A stretch of DNA of 64,000 bases from Paraspadella gotoi (lineage: Eukaryota > Chaetognatha): NCBI GenBank assembly GCA_051294375.1, contig CM119266.1, positions 23,920,411 to 23,984,410 of the forward strand, in the 5' to 3' direction. The translations under genes were made by a program, and so were the position numbers. Positions 1-14,217 of the stretch are shown here, piece by piece (within the stretch, counting starts at the first letter, position 1; the number at the start of each line of letters is the position of its first letter). The notes under the pieces are model-generated. The model was given only the letters and a program-made list of their open reading frames with translations, was not told where the DNA came from and did not search any database.

Positions 1-877
1 CCGAGTTCAAAGTACGGTGAAATATCTCTGGCTGTCGCGCGGCTTTCTGCGTCAAAGGAGGCGGGGATGAATTAAGGGGTTGTTCGGGGGGTTTCAAGGA
101 AAGCGCTTCGCTCGTCCCTCACGTCTTTCAGTTTTTCTATTATTTATTCATTTGTTTTTAAGGGGGGAGAGAGAGAGAGAGAGAGAGAGGGAGATTTTAA
201 ACTTTTTACAGTAATATTTTTAAAAAATGATAGTAAAATAGATCACAATTAAAACGCACTAAGAAATGATATCGTCCAAAAAACTAAAATCATTCTACTA
301 TTGTTAGGCCTTTTAATACCCTGGGAAAAGAAGCAGATTTTATTCCTTTTTAATTATCTTCACTATTACAAGGAAGAAAAAAAAGATCCGAAGTGATTTA
401 TTATAGAGATAAGGAGATCGAGTGATAAGAAGCCATCAATACAAATAAATACCAATTTTAGAGTAATTAATAAAAGGTTACTACGAAATGTGAATAAAAG
501 AATACGAAAGTAAAATATAGAGCGAAAAAAGAAAGTTTTCGTAGTGACTAAACCTCGCCTGGTTTCGATCTCACTTTAAATTATTCACAATCTCGGTGAA
601 AGCAGACCAGCGCGGCCTCCTTTCCCCAATCACATGCCTCTCACCGCCAGATTTTTCACCATTAGGGCGAAGCGGAAAACTTTTCTCTCTCTTTTCATCT
701 CTCCTTCTTTTTTTTTCCACAACTCTGTCTCGCTCGACGCTTTTCCCTTTTTAACTTCGAACCCGGCCTGTTGGTTTCTCTCCCTGACTCGCTTAATTTC
801 AAGTTTTCAACTTTTCCGCCGTTATAATTTGATTCATGACTGCCACCCAGAGTCTATCGAGTATATCATCCAGACGT

Positions 878-879
<2 letters not shown>

Positions 880-948
<69 letters not shown>

Positions 949-958
949 CTCTCTCTCT
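880..958. repeat. (CT)n microsatellite
   Basis: A nearly pure CT run of about 65 bases followed by an interrupted tail. Leu-Ser repeat frames through it are artefacts. Confidence 0.95.
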
Positions 959-1649
959 AGTTTGAAAACGAGTTACGGCCTCCAATCAATGATTACATTC
1001 TTTGGAAGTACACCGCTAGATCTAGGATTAAATATTAAATAATTGATTGAGTGAGTAGAAACAATAAACATAGATTATCGAATTGGACCCGCGTTATTGG
1101 AAGTTACAAGTAAAAGCTACGGTGACCGACACTGCCGCAAAAAAAAAAAAAAATACTGAAGTCTATTTTATCATAACCAACGTCAGTGATTGGTTGCATT
1201 GGAGATAAAAGGCTCGATGATTGGCTAGTAGGTTTTTGTCATTTATGTTCTCGAAGCGTTTTGGATGATAACAGAAGGGGAACAAGAAACTCCAAGGATT
1301 GAAGTGGCCGTATTCGTTAAAAAGAACATCTGTGGTTGGACAAGTTTTATTTTTTTTTAAATTGGTTTACATTTTTTTTTTTTTTTTTTAAAGTTTAAAA
1401 GGAGTAATCCTATTCATCCGGAGAAATTTATTTAATTTCAAGCATAAAATGTAACCTAAGCTATATAAACAACATTATCGAACTAAAAATATGTTACTAC
1501 ACGTGGGTACTCCAAGAGTTAAGAAAAGATAATAAATCACAGGAATTTCAACGTTAATTTTCTTCTTCCCACCCCGGCGAAAAAAAAGGTACGTATCAAA
1601 GGAAAAAAAAGAAATCGTTATCCCCTTTATAAATCATCTCATCCGACGT

Positions 1650-1683
<34 letters not shown>

Positions 1684-2343
1684 NNNNNNNNNNNNNNNNN
1701 NNNNNNNNNNNNNNNNNNNNNNNNNNNNNNNNNNNNNNNNNNNNNNNNNNNNNNNNNNNNNNNNNNNNNNNNNNNNNNNNNNNNNNNNNNNNNNNNNNNN
1801 NNNNNNNNNNNNNNNNNNNNNNNNNNNNNNNNNNNNNNNNNNNNNNNNNNNNNNNNNNNNNNNNNNNNNNNNNNNNNNNNNNNNNNNNNNNNNNNNNNNN
1901 NNNNNNNNNNNNNNNNNNNNNNNNNNNNNNNNNNNNNNNNNNNNNNNNNNNNNNNNNNNNNNNNNNNNNNNNNNNNNNNNNNNNNNNNNNNNNNNNNNNN
2001 NNNNNNNNNNNNNNNNNNNNNNNNNNNNNNNNNNNNNNNNNNNNNNNNNNNNNNNNNNNNNNNNNNNNNNNNNNNNNNNNNNNNNNNNNNNNNNNNNNNN
2101 NNNNNNNNNNNNNNNNNNNNNNNNNNNNNNNNNNNNNNNNNNNNNNNNNNNNNNNNNNNNNNNNNNNNNNNNNNNNNNNNNNNNNNNNNNNNNNNNNNNN
2201 NNNNNNNNNNNNNNNNNNNNNNNNNNNNNNNNNNNNNNNNNNNNNNNNNNNNNNNNNNNNNNNNNNNNNNNNNNNNNNNNNNNNNNNNNNNNNNNNNNNN
2301 NNNNNNNNNNNNNNNNNNNNNNNNNNNNNNNNNNNNNNNNNNN
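1684..2343. other. Assembly gap (660 N)
   Basis: Entered from a GA tract and left at the exact start of duplicated block copy 1. Other gaps are listed in the remaining gap entries and the findings. Confidence 1.
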
Positions 2344-3045
2344 GAGAGACTGATTCGGAAAAAAAAATAACCCAAAACAAAGAGAGAACGAAGAATTAAT
2401 GGATAGAAAATGAATTACGGAATTTATTCGATTTTAAGTGGATTTATACTATCGACCGCTGGACAGTTTTACGACGACGGAGAAAATACGTCCAGGTTCG
2501 AAACGTCGATATTCTTTAGTTAATTTGTTTTCTTTTTTTCTATTGATGCTGCAACGCATCTCTTTAACCGTGTTTTGTTTCGGTTTATCATTAAAAAATA
2601 ATATAACTTTTTTTTAAATATTTGTTGGTTTTTCTTGGTTTGCTTTCGTTAACGTTTTTTAAATGTTAAAAAAATTAAAGTCAAAATATTATTATGGAAA
2701 ATGTTTTTAAAAATATAAACAGTTTTTAAGAATAAATAAGAATACTGATTAAGAATTTAAAAACTATAAATAATTATATTATGAAGATAAAACAATATAA
2801 AACAATATGTACCAGCTATAGCAAACGTCAGCTCATCATTGAACCTTCGGTTTTTGCTATCTTTTTTCAATGAAGTCTTTGTCGTACCGGCGACCTACCG
2901 TGTAATTCCTCTCGTCCTTTGCTGTAAACGGGTGATTTAAAGCGAATTCGATTTTGGCGGCGTAATTTAAACGACCCGCGGTAGACGCCCACCCAATCTA
3001 ATACGCTCTCTCTCTTTCTCTTTCGTTTCTCTCTCTCTCGTCTCA

Positions 3046-3080
<35 letters not shown>

Positions 3081-4463
3081 AATTCCAACTCGTCTTCGCC
3101 GTTCTTTACTTTTCCCTCCCCGCTTCTTTCCAAATTGAAAAATAAGAAGGATCTTCAAAGGCGGCCAGGCCCACCCAGGACGAAGCCTCCCGGAGAAGCC
3201 GACCGGGGGGTTCCGCGCGGGGGTATCCCGGGCTACAGCCGGCTACGTCGAGAAGGGGAGAATCTCTCTCTCTCTTTCGAGTACCGTGGGGACCTCGGAG
3301 GGAGAGACAGAAGATTAAACTGTTCGAATCACGATCGACGCCGCACGAGTTGAAAATCGTATTGTAGCAAATGGTTATGAAAAAGGGACCACTCTAGGTT
3401 TTTATCGCCTCTCAATCTTATTTTATCTAGTTTTTATTTTCGAGCGTCGTTTTTTTTTTTTTTTTTTTGAAGTCGAATTAAACGATATTTTAACTAAAAT
3501 ATAAACTTGTTTTTACGTTGATAAATAGAGACCTTGAATCGAGTATGGATTGATTCTCGTCTGAATTTTAAAAACGGTAAACTTCTTTATACCTCAGGCT
3601 AAGAATTTTCAATTAGGACCCATAATTGTTATGATCATGGAACATCGGTGCTCATTCCCGTTTCTAGAAAACCACTCCAATTTACGTTAAAAGACGCCAT
3701 CTACGTAAAAAATTTTTCGCACCACTCGATCGTCGACGTCGCGCCACTCCCCCTGACGACGTTTTCCGTCGTTCGATCTCGAAGTAAGAAAATAAACGTC
3801 TTATAAAGGAAGCGAAGCGCGACGAGTTATGGGCCCTGCTCGCCGGGACAAGTATTGGGGCGAGAGTGGCGGGTGTCGGGGTTTCAAAAGGGGGTTGGAG
3901 AATATAGTATATAAAGTATAGTAAAGCAAGGTTAAACATGAACGGTATAGGGATCAGAATAGTAGAAAAGTAGGATTCAGGGCCAAGAGAGAAAAATTAG
4001 GAAGATTAAAATCCTCTGAAAGGATAGAAAGGATAGAAATCCAGCCCTATCCTATATCATAGGTGGATTTCAATCATTTCGATCTAGAAAGGCAAGAAAT
4101 CCAGCTATGATATTGGATAGGGCTGGAACAGGAGTCCAAGTATCGAAGTTTTGATTGCCAAACACAGAATTCGGATCATAAAACAAAACCAAAAACTTGA
4201 GAATATAGGATAAAAGACAGATTATCAAAGATAAGAACAGCATCTAGGTTCTTATATCAGGAAGGGAGTCTGGTTGTGACAGACGGCGCCGCATCGTTGA
4301 AGAAAGACACCGGGGCTGCGAAGAAGATGACGTCGTTCTCCGTTCGGCGACGCCGTTTCCGGCCGGCGTCATTTCCGGCGTCGTCGCGACGACCATAACA
4401 ACAACCGAACGGAATAAAATGCTCGGCGGCGCTTCCGGTGAAAGGGAGATGGGCGGACGGGCA

Positions 4464-4495
<32 letters not shown>

Positions 4496-4777
4496 GCTGA
4501 AGGGCGACATCATCGTTCGACGCCCGTACTCCTCGATCGAGCTTCGTTTATTGAGCGTGACGGAAGTTTAAAAAGTAAAAGTAGACGAATAACGAGACGA
4601 ACTTGGGTCGTGTTTACCGAAACCTCTTCAATACTGAAAGGGGGAAAGGTCGATGGGGGTGAGTTTAAAGAAGAGTGGGTTAAGAGTCGGATGGGTAAGT
4701 TAAGGTTAGGGAGAGGGTGAATGATGTAACGAAAAATGTTAAACTGAGAAGGAGCTAATCAAAAATGCGCTTTAGGG

Positions 4778-4808
<31 letters not shown>

Positions 4809-6482
4809 AGAGAGAGAGAAAGAGAGTTGAGAGCGAAATCCCCTCGTGTCGAGGGAGGGATCACGTCTTCATCCGAAAAACTTCATCTCTTCTCCAGATC
4901 CAAAACTCATTATTCTTAAATTGAAAATTTCAAGTGCCTCAAGAAGAAGCCATAAAAGGAAAATAAAAGGGGAATTGACGAGGGGATAAATTTGGCGAAG
5001 AAAAGATGAACTCGCCTGGAGCAGAGAGAGAGAGAGAGATGAGAGAGAAGGAGATAGAGAGACGAGAGAGAGAGGAAGAAGACGGATAGATGAACCGAGA
5101 GAGAGATGAGCAAGATGAGAAGAGAGAAGACCAGACGAGAGACGAGAGAGAGAGTGAGAGAGAAATGCGATTGGACTGTTTTCGACGCGAATAAATGGCC
5201 AAGTTGTTGCCAAAAAATAGTCGATGATAGAACCATTCGTAGGTCTTGGGCGAAAATAAAGTCATGAGAAAATTCTGTGATAATGGCTTCGGCGACGGAA
5301 AAGGCCTCTTTTTCTTGCGTTCCATACGTGGCAGTAACTAGAGGCCGAGACAAGCAATGCTGCAAAAAAAACCCAAAAAAAACAGCGAAATTTGTTCAAT
5401 ATGATAGTTAAGACTTTGGCGTGAGAAGCCGTCCATCTAACGGCCATTTTCAAAATTTAACTCCCGCTGAGTAACGCCCTCCGAGAGTCATACATCGCTA
5501 GTCATCTCTAACAACGCTGCCACTTTTTAACCGACGACCACCTTCTCCCACCTACCAAACCACCCAGCCAACGAACCACCCTATCGCCGACATAACGGAC
5601 GACGAGCGGAGAGAAAATTACGCCGGAGCCTCGAGAGGAAAAGCAATCAACGGAGCGAGCGGCCGTTGATGAGGCCTCGTAGACTAGTTTTTGGTGTAGT
5701 TTTGCAATTATCTGAAAATAGCCTTGGCCCCTTCGGTTGGAGAACCTTTTTTCACTCCCTCTTTTCTCTCTCTCTCTCTCTCTNNNNNNNNNNNNNNNNN
5801 NNNNNNNNNNNNNNNNNNNNNNNNNNNNNNNNNNNNNNNNNNNNNNNNNNNNNNNNNNNNNNNNNNNNNNNNNNNNNNNNNNNNNNNNNNNNNNNNNNNN
5901 NNNNNNNNNNNNNNNNNNNNNNNNNNNNNNNNNNNNNNNNNNNNNNNNNNNNNNNNNNNNNNNNNNNNNNNNNNNNNNNNNNNAAAAAAAAATCCAATTT
6001 TTTTCTTTAAGTTTACAAGTAGGCTAACTTGCAGTTTGAATCTTTAAAAGGAAGCGTAGATAAATAACGTAAAATATTTAACTTTAAAAAAAATATTCTA
6101 AAAACGTAAAAAATTAATAAAATAAATAAAATTATTTTGAAAAAGAACTTAGTTTCCTAAAAAATAAACTTACCCTCGATCAAGGAGGCAATTGTTGCTC
6201 AAACGACAACGAATACGACAACAACGACGACGACAACGACGACAACGACGATCAACCTCCCTTGAGACGGCGCCCGCGATTCTGCGACGACGACGATAAA
6301 AGCGACGGAGGTTAAATCGATCGGCGCTCGTCTCCCCGCATCCGCGACTCAGTTGAGGCTTCGATAAAAAGCTGCAAAGTTGGTGATCCGGAGAATTTGA
6401 AGACCCCAGAGCGCGACTATCCCTGACATCTATGGATCCGTGGGGAAGAAATTCACTTTTTTTTCTCTCTCTCTTTCTCTCT
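2344..6482. repeat. 4.1-kb duplicated block, copy 1
   Basis: From the end of a 660-base gap to about 6482, this block matches 8110-12370 in the same orientation and order. Landmarks include GAACGAAGAATTAATGG (2389/8147), a CpG-rich stretch at 3150-3240, and CTATCCCTGACA near the right end. Most differences are single-base insertions or deletions. A 200-base gap (5784-5983) falls where copy 2 has a CT-rich stretch. It contains no recognised gene, and open frames in it are disrupted between copies. Confidence 0.9.
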
Positions 6483-6599
6483 ATGCTCTTTTGTGTGAAA
6501 GCGAGCGGGAGAGCAAGAGAGAGAAGCGAGAGCGAGAGAGAGATGAGAGGAGAGGAAGAGGGAGAGGAGATGGAGAGAGAGAAGAGAGAGGGAGAGAGA

Positions 6600-6601
6600 G
6601 A

Positions 6602-6656
<55 letters not shown>
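6600..6656. repeat. (GA)n microsatellite
   Basis: Interrupted GA array at the end of a purine-rich stretch beginning near 6505, just past duplicated block copy 1. Confidence 0.9.
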
Positions 6657-6659
<3 letters not shown>

Positions 6660-8000
6660 AAGTTCTTGGCAGGACAATAAAGTGGGAACACAAAGTAGAG
6701 AAACGACGGCGGCGGCGGCTCGAGTATGACAATCTCATGGGGTTGGAAATGCCAACATTTTTTTTCCTGCTCTTTGTTGGTTTAGTTCTGTTTATCGATT
6801 CAAGAAATAAAAGGTGTTTTTATTTAAAAAAAAAAAATGATTAAAAGATGAAAAGTATCCATTTTTTTCTCGGTAAAACCTACTTTTCTTTTCTTTAAGA
6901 GTAATTCATTTTTTCCATCTCTTTTCCATTATTTTTCTCCTTTTTCTTTTAAATCGTCCACTTTTATGAAATGACTTCGACGCCTCAACGACTTGAAGCG
7001 ACCGAGAAAATACTTTCTTCTCGTCCGAGGCGATTCTCTTCCGCTGAAATGAGTCGCCCTTCGTCGTAACTTAGGCGTAACTACAATTAGCAGTAGTAAT
7101 TGTGCGTCGTCGAAACGAGACCTGACTGCTTCACGCAGAGACTGTTTCTTGAAATAAACAGCTTGCTGTCTCACTTTTCGGAGCAAAGTTCTCTTAATTG
7201 AGAGACCTACGTATCTGTTTTTCTAGTCAATATAAAATTTTGAAATTTATAACTTTCGCAACTTAGTCAGAAATGTAAAATATCGATTTCATCAATTAAA
7301 AAAAAATAATTCCATTAAANNNNNNNNNNNNNNNNNNNNNNNNNGAGAGAGGGAGAGAGAGAGAGAGAGAGAGTAGACGAGGAGAGAGAAGCAGAGAGAG
7401 AGAGAGAGGAGAAGACGACCGGAGGAGATGAGAGAGAAGACGCACGGAGGCCAAAGGAGAGAGCAAGCAGAAAGCCAAGATAAGAGTCTGTGTTTCGTAT
7501 GAGGTGACCTTGTCATTTTGTTTGCCGCTTATTTGACCTGAGGCGGCAAGCAACGGTTGAGAGAGAAGCAGACAAAAGCAATCGGTCGGATATTGGCCCC
7601 GTTTTATTTTTTGTTATTGCCTGTCTGCTTTGTTGTTATTTTCTCCTGTGGGTGTTACATGTGTCTGACTGGTATCATTTTTTTTGCTCGAATTGTAGCA
7701 ACAAAAACATCATGACTCCCTTAACCACTTATTAAGTTTCTTTATGTTCTCATTTATATAAGTCTTTTTTTATTTCCCTTTCCCTTAAAAGTACATATTT
7801 TTTTTCTTATCTTCCTTCTTTTCATTCTCTTTCTATTCGATTGCTGGCCATACCGCCGTCATCTTTCCTGTTATTCCGATATAACTCGCGAGTATCACTC
7901 ACTCAAAATGTTTACTCTTCCGGACGCGTCGCGTCGCTCTGTATCGCTCTCTCTATCGCTATATCAAGCGGCTTCCATCATGACGAGGACAGCGCGCAGG

Positions 8001-8010
8001 AGAGAAGAGA

Positions 8011-8084
<74 letters not shown>

Positions 8085-8100
8085 AGAGAGAGAAGAGAGA
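8001..8100. repeat. Interrupted (GA)n microsatellite
   Basis: GA array with AAG/GGA interruptions that leads directly into duplicated block copy 2. Confidence 0.9.
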
Positions 8101-8109
8101 CGGAAGTTC

Positions 8110-10983
8110 TTGGAGGAAAAAAAGTGAACCAACAAAGGAGAGAAACGAAGAATTAATGGATATGAAAAATGAATTACGGAATTTATTCGATTTTAAGTGG
8201 ATTTAATACTAATCAGACCGCTGGAACAGTTATTAAACGACGACGGAAGAAATACGTCCAGGTTTCGAAACGTCCGATATTCTTTAGTTAAGTTGTTTTC
8301 TTTTTTCTAATTGATGCTGCAACGCAATCTCTTTAACCGTGTTTTGTTTCGGTTACTCATAAAAATAATATAAACATTTTTTTTAAAAATAATTTGTTTG
8401 GTTTTTTTCTTGTTTGCTTCAGTAACGAGTTTTTTAAAATGTTAAAAAAAATTAAAGTCCAAAATAATTATATATGGAAAAATTGTTTTTAAATATAAAC
8501 AGTTTTTAAGAAATAAATAAAGAAATACTGAATTAAGAATTTAAATAACATATAAATAATTATATATATGAGATGAAACATATAAAACAATATGTACCAG
8601 CTATAAGGCAACGTCAGCTCATCAATTGAACCCATCGGTTTATTCTATCTTTTTTCAATGAACGTCTTTGTCGTACGCGGCGAACCGACCGGTAAGGTTC
8701 CATCTCGTCCTTTGCTGTAAACGGGTGATTTAAAAGCGAATTCGATTTTGGCGAGCGCTAATTTAAACGAACCCGCGGATTAGACCGCCCACCAATCTAA
8801 AATACGCTCTCTCTCTTCTCTTTCTCTCTCTCTCCTCTCTCATACTCTCTCACATCTCGATCTCTCTCTCTCTCTCTCTCTGCTCGCTCTCTCTCTCTCT
8901 CTCTCTAATTCCAACTCGTACTTCGCCGTTTCTTGTAACTTCTTCCCATGCTCCGCTTCTTTCCAAAATTGAAAAATAAGAAGGATCTTCAAGAGGCGGC
9001 CAGGCCCAGCCAGGACGAAGCCTCCCGGAGAAGCCGAACCGGGGGGTTCCCGCGCGGGGGTAATCCCGGGCATAACAGCCGGCTTAGCGTCGAGAAGGGG
9101 AGAAATCCTCTCTCTCTCTTTCGAAGTACCGTGGGACCTCGGAGGGAAGAGACAAGAGAATATAACAACTGTTCGAATACGAATCGACGGCCGCACGAGT
9201 TGAAAAATCGTATTGTAGCAAATGGTTATGAAAAAAGGGACCACTCTTAGTTTTTTATCGCCGAGAGAGAGAAGAGAATCTTATTCTTATCTAGTTTTTA
9301 TTTCGAGCGTCGTTTTTTTTTTTTTTTTTGAAGTCGAATTAAACGATATTTTTTTAACTAAATATAATCCTTTTTTTACACGTTTGATAAATAGAGCACG
9401 CATTGAATCGAGTATGGATTGATCTCGTCTGAATTTTATAAAACGGAAACTCTTTATACCTCAGGCTAAGAATTTTCAATTAGGACCCATTAATTGTTAT
9501 GATCATGGAACATCGGTGCCATTCGCCCGTTTCTAAGAAAACACCACTCCAATTTAACGTAAAAAGACGCCAAAATCTAACGTAAAAATTTTTGCACACA
9601 CTCGAATTCGTCGACGTCGGCGCCATCCCCCTGACGACGTTTTCGTCGTTCTAGTCTCGAAAGTAAGAAAAATAAACGTCTTATAAAGGAAGCGAAGCGC
9701 GACGAGTTTTAATGGGCCTCTGCTTCGCCGGGACAAAGTATTGGGGCGAGAGCTGGGCGGGTGTCGGGGTTTCAAAAATGGGGGTTGGAGAATATTAGTA
9801 TTATAAAGTATACGTAAAGCAAGGTTAAACATGCAACGGTAATAGGGATCAGAATAGTAGGAAAAGTAGGATTCAGGGCCAAGAGAGAAAAATTAGGAAG
9901 AGTTAAAAAATCCTTCTGAAGAGATAGAAAGGATAAGAAATCCAGCCCTAATCCTATATCATAGGTGGATTTCAATCAACTTTCGGAATCTAGAAAGGCA
10001 AGAAATCCAGCTATGATATATTGGATAAGGGCTGGGAACAGGAGTCCAAGAAATCGAAGTTTGAGTTGCCAAAACACAGAAAATTCGGAATCATAAAACA
10101 AAAAAACCAAAAAACTTGAGAATATAGGAATAAAAGACAGATATCAAAGATAAAAGAACAGCATCTAAGGTTCTTATAATAGGAAGGGAGTCTGGTTGTG
10201 ACAGAACGGCGCCGCAATCGTTTGAAAGAAAGACACCGGGGCCTGCCGAAAGAAGATGAACGTCGTTCTCCGTCGGTCGGGAGGCGACGCCGTTTCGGCC
10301 CGGCGTCATTTCCGGCGTCGTCGCGACGACCGATAACAAACAACCGAACGGAATAAAATGACTTCACGGCTCGAGGCGTTTGCGGACGGCGCTTCCGTTG
10401 AAAGGGAGATGGGCGGACGGCAAGAAGGAGAGAGAAGTAGAGAGTGGAGGCTGAAAGGGCGACATTCACGTTGAACGCCCGTACTCCTCGATCGAGGCTT
10501 CGTTTATTGAGCGATAGACGGAAGTTTAAAAAGGTAAAAGTAGACGAATAAACGGAGACGAAACTTGGGTCGTGTTTACCGAGAACCTCTTCAATACCTG
10601 AAAGGGGGAAAGGTCGATGGGGGTGAGTTTTAAAAAGAGTGGGTTAAGGTAGTCGGATGGGTAAGTTAAGTTTAGGGAAGAGGGTGAATGAATGCAAACG
10701 AAAAATGTATAAAACTGAGAAGGAGGCTAAATCAAAAAATGCGCTTTAGGGAGAGAGAGAGAGAGAGTTGAGAGCGATAATCTCCTCGTGTCGAGGGAGG
10801 GATCACGTCTTCATCTACCGAAAAGACTTCATCTCTCTCCAGATCCAAAACTCATTATTCTGTAAATTGAAAATTTCAAGTGCATCAGAAGAAGCCATAA
10901 AAGGAAAATAAAAGGGGAATTGACGAGGGATAAATTTGGGAAAAGGGGGAATCGCGAGAGAGAGAGAAGAGAGAGAGAAGAAG

Positions 10984-11014
<31 letters not shown>

Positions 11015-12370
11015 AGAGAGAGAGAGAGGAGAGTGAGAGAGAATGTGTGTTTTGACGGCGATATAAATGGCTCAAAGTTGTTTGCCCAAAAAAATAGTCG
11101 ATGGATAGAACCATTCCGTAAAGGTCCTTGGGCGAAAATATAAAGTCCATGAGAAAATTTCTGTGATATGAGCTTCGCGACGGAAAGGCCTCTTTATTCT
11201 TAGCGTTTCCATACGTGGCAGTAACTAGAGGCCGAGACAAGCAATGCCTGCGAAAAAAAACCCAAAAAAAAACACGAATTTGTTCAATATTAAGTTAAGA
11301 CTTTGGCGGAGGAAAGCCGTCCATCTAACGGCCATTTCAAAAATTTACTCCCGCTGAGTTAACGGCCCTCCGAGAGTCATACATCGCTATGTCCATTCTA
11401 AGCAACGCTGGCCAACTTTTTACCGACGAAACTCACCTTCTCACCACCTAACCAAACCACCCAGCCGAACGAACCACCACTAATGCGCCGACATAACGGA
11501 CGACGAGCGGAAGAGAAAAATTACCGCCGGAGCCCTCGAGAGAAAAGCAATCAAGGAGCGAGCGGCGTTGATGAGGCCTCGTAGATAGTTTTTTGGTTGT
11601 AGTTTTGGCAATTAATGAAATTAGCCTTGCCCCTTACGGTTGAGAACCTTATTTTCACTCTCTTTCTCTCTCTCTCTCTCTCTCTCTGCTCTCTTTCTCT
11701 CTCTCTCTCTCTCTCTCCTCTCTCTGCTCTCGTCTCTCTCTGTCTCCATCTCTCCTCTTCGGTCTTTCCCATCTTGCCTTTCCTTTTATTTATCTCATTT
11801 CTGTTTTAAATTATGAAAGAATAAAAAAAAAAATCCAAATTTTTTTTCTTAAGTTTACAAGTAGGCTTAAACTATGCAGTTTGAATCTTTAAAAGGAAGC
11901 GTAGATAAATAACAGTAAAAATATTTAACCTTTAAAAAAAATATTGCTTCATAGAAAACCGGTAAAAATTAAATAAAATAAAATAAAATTTATTTTGAAA
12001 AAGACTTAAGTTTCCTAAAAAAATAAAACTTACCCTGCGATCAAGAGGCAATTGTTGCTCAAACGACCAAACGAATAACGACAAAGCAACGACGGACGAA
12101 CAAACGACGAACAACGGACAGATCAAAACCTCCCTTGAGAGGCGGCCGCGATTCGGCTACGACGAAAGGATAAAAGCGACGGAGGTTGAAATCGACGGCG
12201 CTCGTCTCCACAGCATCCGCAGACTCAGTTGGAGGCTTCGATAAAAAAGACTGGCAAAAGTTGGTGATCCGGAGAATTTGAAGACCCCAAAGGCAGCGAA
12301 CTATCCCTGACAATCTATGGGATCCGTGGGGAAGAAATTTCACTTTTTTTTCTCTCTCTCTTTCTCTCTG
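8110..12370. repeat. 4.2-kb duplicated block, copy 2
   Basis: This is the same-orientation counterpart of 2344-6482. It often carries one extra A or another single base relative to copy 1, is collinear throughout, and is complete across copy 1's 200-base gap. Beyond 12370 the two copies diverge abruptly after a CT run. The error pattern suggests one copy is uncorrected long-read sequence; a true recent duplication is the alternative. Confidence 0.9.
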
Positions 12371-13026
12371 GTCGGTCAGCCATGACATGGAAATTAGGGC
12401 GAGCTGCATAAAAACTGTCGAGGCAAAAAGGCTTCTATCTTTCCCAAGATCGCAATTACGATAAGAGGCTGTGAGACATGAGCTAAAAAAAGAGCGGAGA
12501 GAGAGATAGCGGGTGGGTTCGTCGAAAGAAGTGGTAGATTGGGCGTCAGTTTTTTTAATTCCTCCTCTTTCCCACTTTTAACAAAAAGCTATTCGCTAAT
12601 TTTGCTGATTTTACATTTTTTTTTGATTCGTTAATTCTTTTGTCGACGAAAAATAGTGAAGGTCATTATTTAAAATAAAGAAGACTGAACTGTTACAACT
12701 GTTTATCGTTAGAAGGATAATGAGAAAATCGGTTTCATTAGAAAAATACTTTTTATTTATTACCGTAATTTAAAAAAAAATGTTTAGCAGTCCCCTGTAA
12801 GCGATATTCGCTGTATTTACCTCTCGGTTTTTATGCGAAAAACGAGGATTAAAAGCGTCGTTGACGTGAAAAGAGGTAAACATTCGAAGCGACTGAGAAT
12901 TATATTCACGAAAACTCTTCCCGTACGAGTTTGGATCACCTTCATCACCGCCTTACATTTCTAGAAGAGCTTGAAGACTCATAAAGGCTATAATAAAGAG
13001 GATGTCGTGAAAGAGAGAGAGTGGTT

Positions 13027-13062
<36 letters not shown>

Positions 13063-14168
13063 TGTAGGAGGAAAATTTCGTTGCGTACAATCGATATGTA
13101 AATATATGAACGTCGTTTGTCGTCGTTAGTAGTCTACTATAATTATTCTTTTATCGCTTATCGACGAGTCTTTAAAATCATTTTTTTTGCCTATCTATTC
13201 GCTTTAACTTACTTAGTCTTTTTCGCAGGCTATTTTCCTACGTTCTTCTTTCCTTTCTTACTTTTTCTTTTCTTTTTCTCTATTCCCTATTCCCTTTTAT
13301 TTTTCCACCCCGACCGCCCATCTTTACTTCCTTCTTTCTCCCTACAACGACGGAGAGGGGTTGGGGGTGAGGCATAAAAAAGGGTCGAGGAAGGAGAATG
13401 AGAGACGAGAGTCGAGGGCTCAACCGCTTCCTTCGGTAATCGGCCCCGTAGCCATCGTATAGGGTTATAAACGCAGTTAACACAAACTTTAATGCGCCAT
13501 TACCATAACGCAGAGGCGCGGCGGAGGTTCGAAGGTGGGAGGGAAAGGAAACAGGGTAAGGTAAAAAAAAAGCGTAGAGGGATGGTAAGTCGTGGGCGCT
13601 GCTGATGATGGGTGCTTCGCGTAGAACCTTGACGAAATGCGGTGGGTGAGAAAACGGGCGAGAGAATTTCAAATACGTGGGCAAAAGGGAAGCAACGGAA
13701 AGTCAGGAAAATTGTAAAAGTTGAAGGGAAAGAGGATTAATATCAACTTTTCAATCGATAATATAGTGCAAAAATTTATATTTTGCTTTATAAATTTAAG
13801 TCTTAAAAAAAAATTCAAAATCTTGCCTAACTTGATCGATTCTTATCTTTGTACTTCTTTCTTCTCCACTCTCCTATCCTCCTTTTTTCCTTTCCTCCTT
13901 TTTTCTTTTCTTTTTTTTTTCCTCCCTTCCTCACTCTTTCCCTCTCAGTGCCGCGCCGTAGTTACGCGATTTCGGGACCTGATATAAATTTCCCTCTTCC
14001 CGTTTAGGATGGACATCGACGACTATGGAATTGAATAGGACGGAAATCGACGATAGAATCGAATGATATCATTTCGATGGCTGAGCCTCTCTATCTATCT
14101 CTCTCTTTCTCTCTTCTCTTCTCTCTCTCTCTTCTCTCTCTCTCTGCTCTCTCTCTCTCTCTCTCTTC

Positions 14169-14170
<2 letters not shown>

Positions 14171-14200
<30 letters not shown>

Positions 14201-14217
14201 TTCTTTCTTTCTTCTTT
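14171..14217. repeat. (CTTT)n microsatellite
   Basis: CTTT tetramers directly follow a CT tract, making a pyrimidine-only stretch of more than 100 bases. Confidence 0.9.

Larger units (their letters stand above)
1..2343. other. Gene-free AT-rich sequence with a 660-base gap
   Basis: No coding exon or RNA gene is recognised. It holds GA at 168-190, CT at 880-958, two inverted CCAAT boxes (GATTGG) near 1187 and 1220, and a GA tract running into the gap at 1684-2343. Confidence 0.6.
6483..8109. other. Gene-free spacer between the two duplicated blocks
   Basis: Contains GA arrays, a 25-base placeholder gap (7320-7344) and AT-rich sequence. Arg-Glu and Leu-Ser frames through the GA arrays are artefacts. 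Confidence 0.6.

Noticed and set aside
3150-3245. CpG-rich block kept in both copies of the 4.2-kb duplication, considered as a structured RNA
   Set aside because: Conservation between the copies is explained by the duplication itself; no match to snRNA, 5S or SRP RNA could be drawn.
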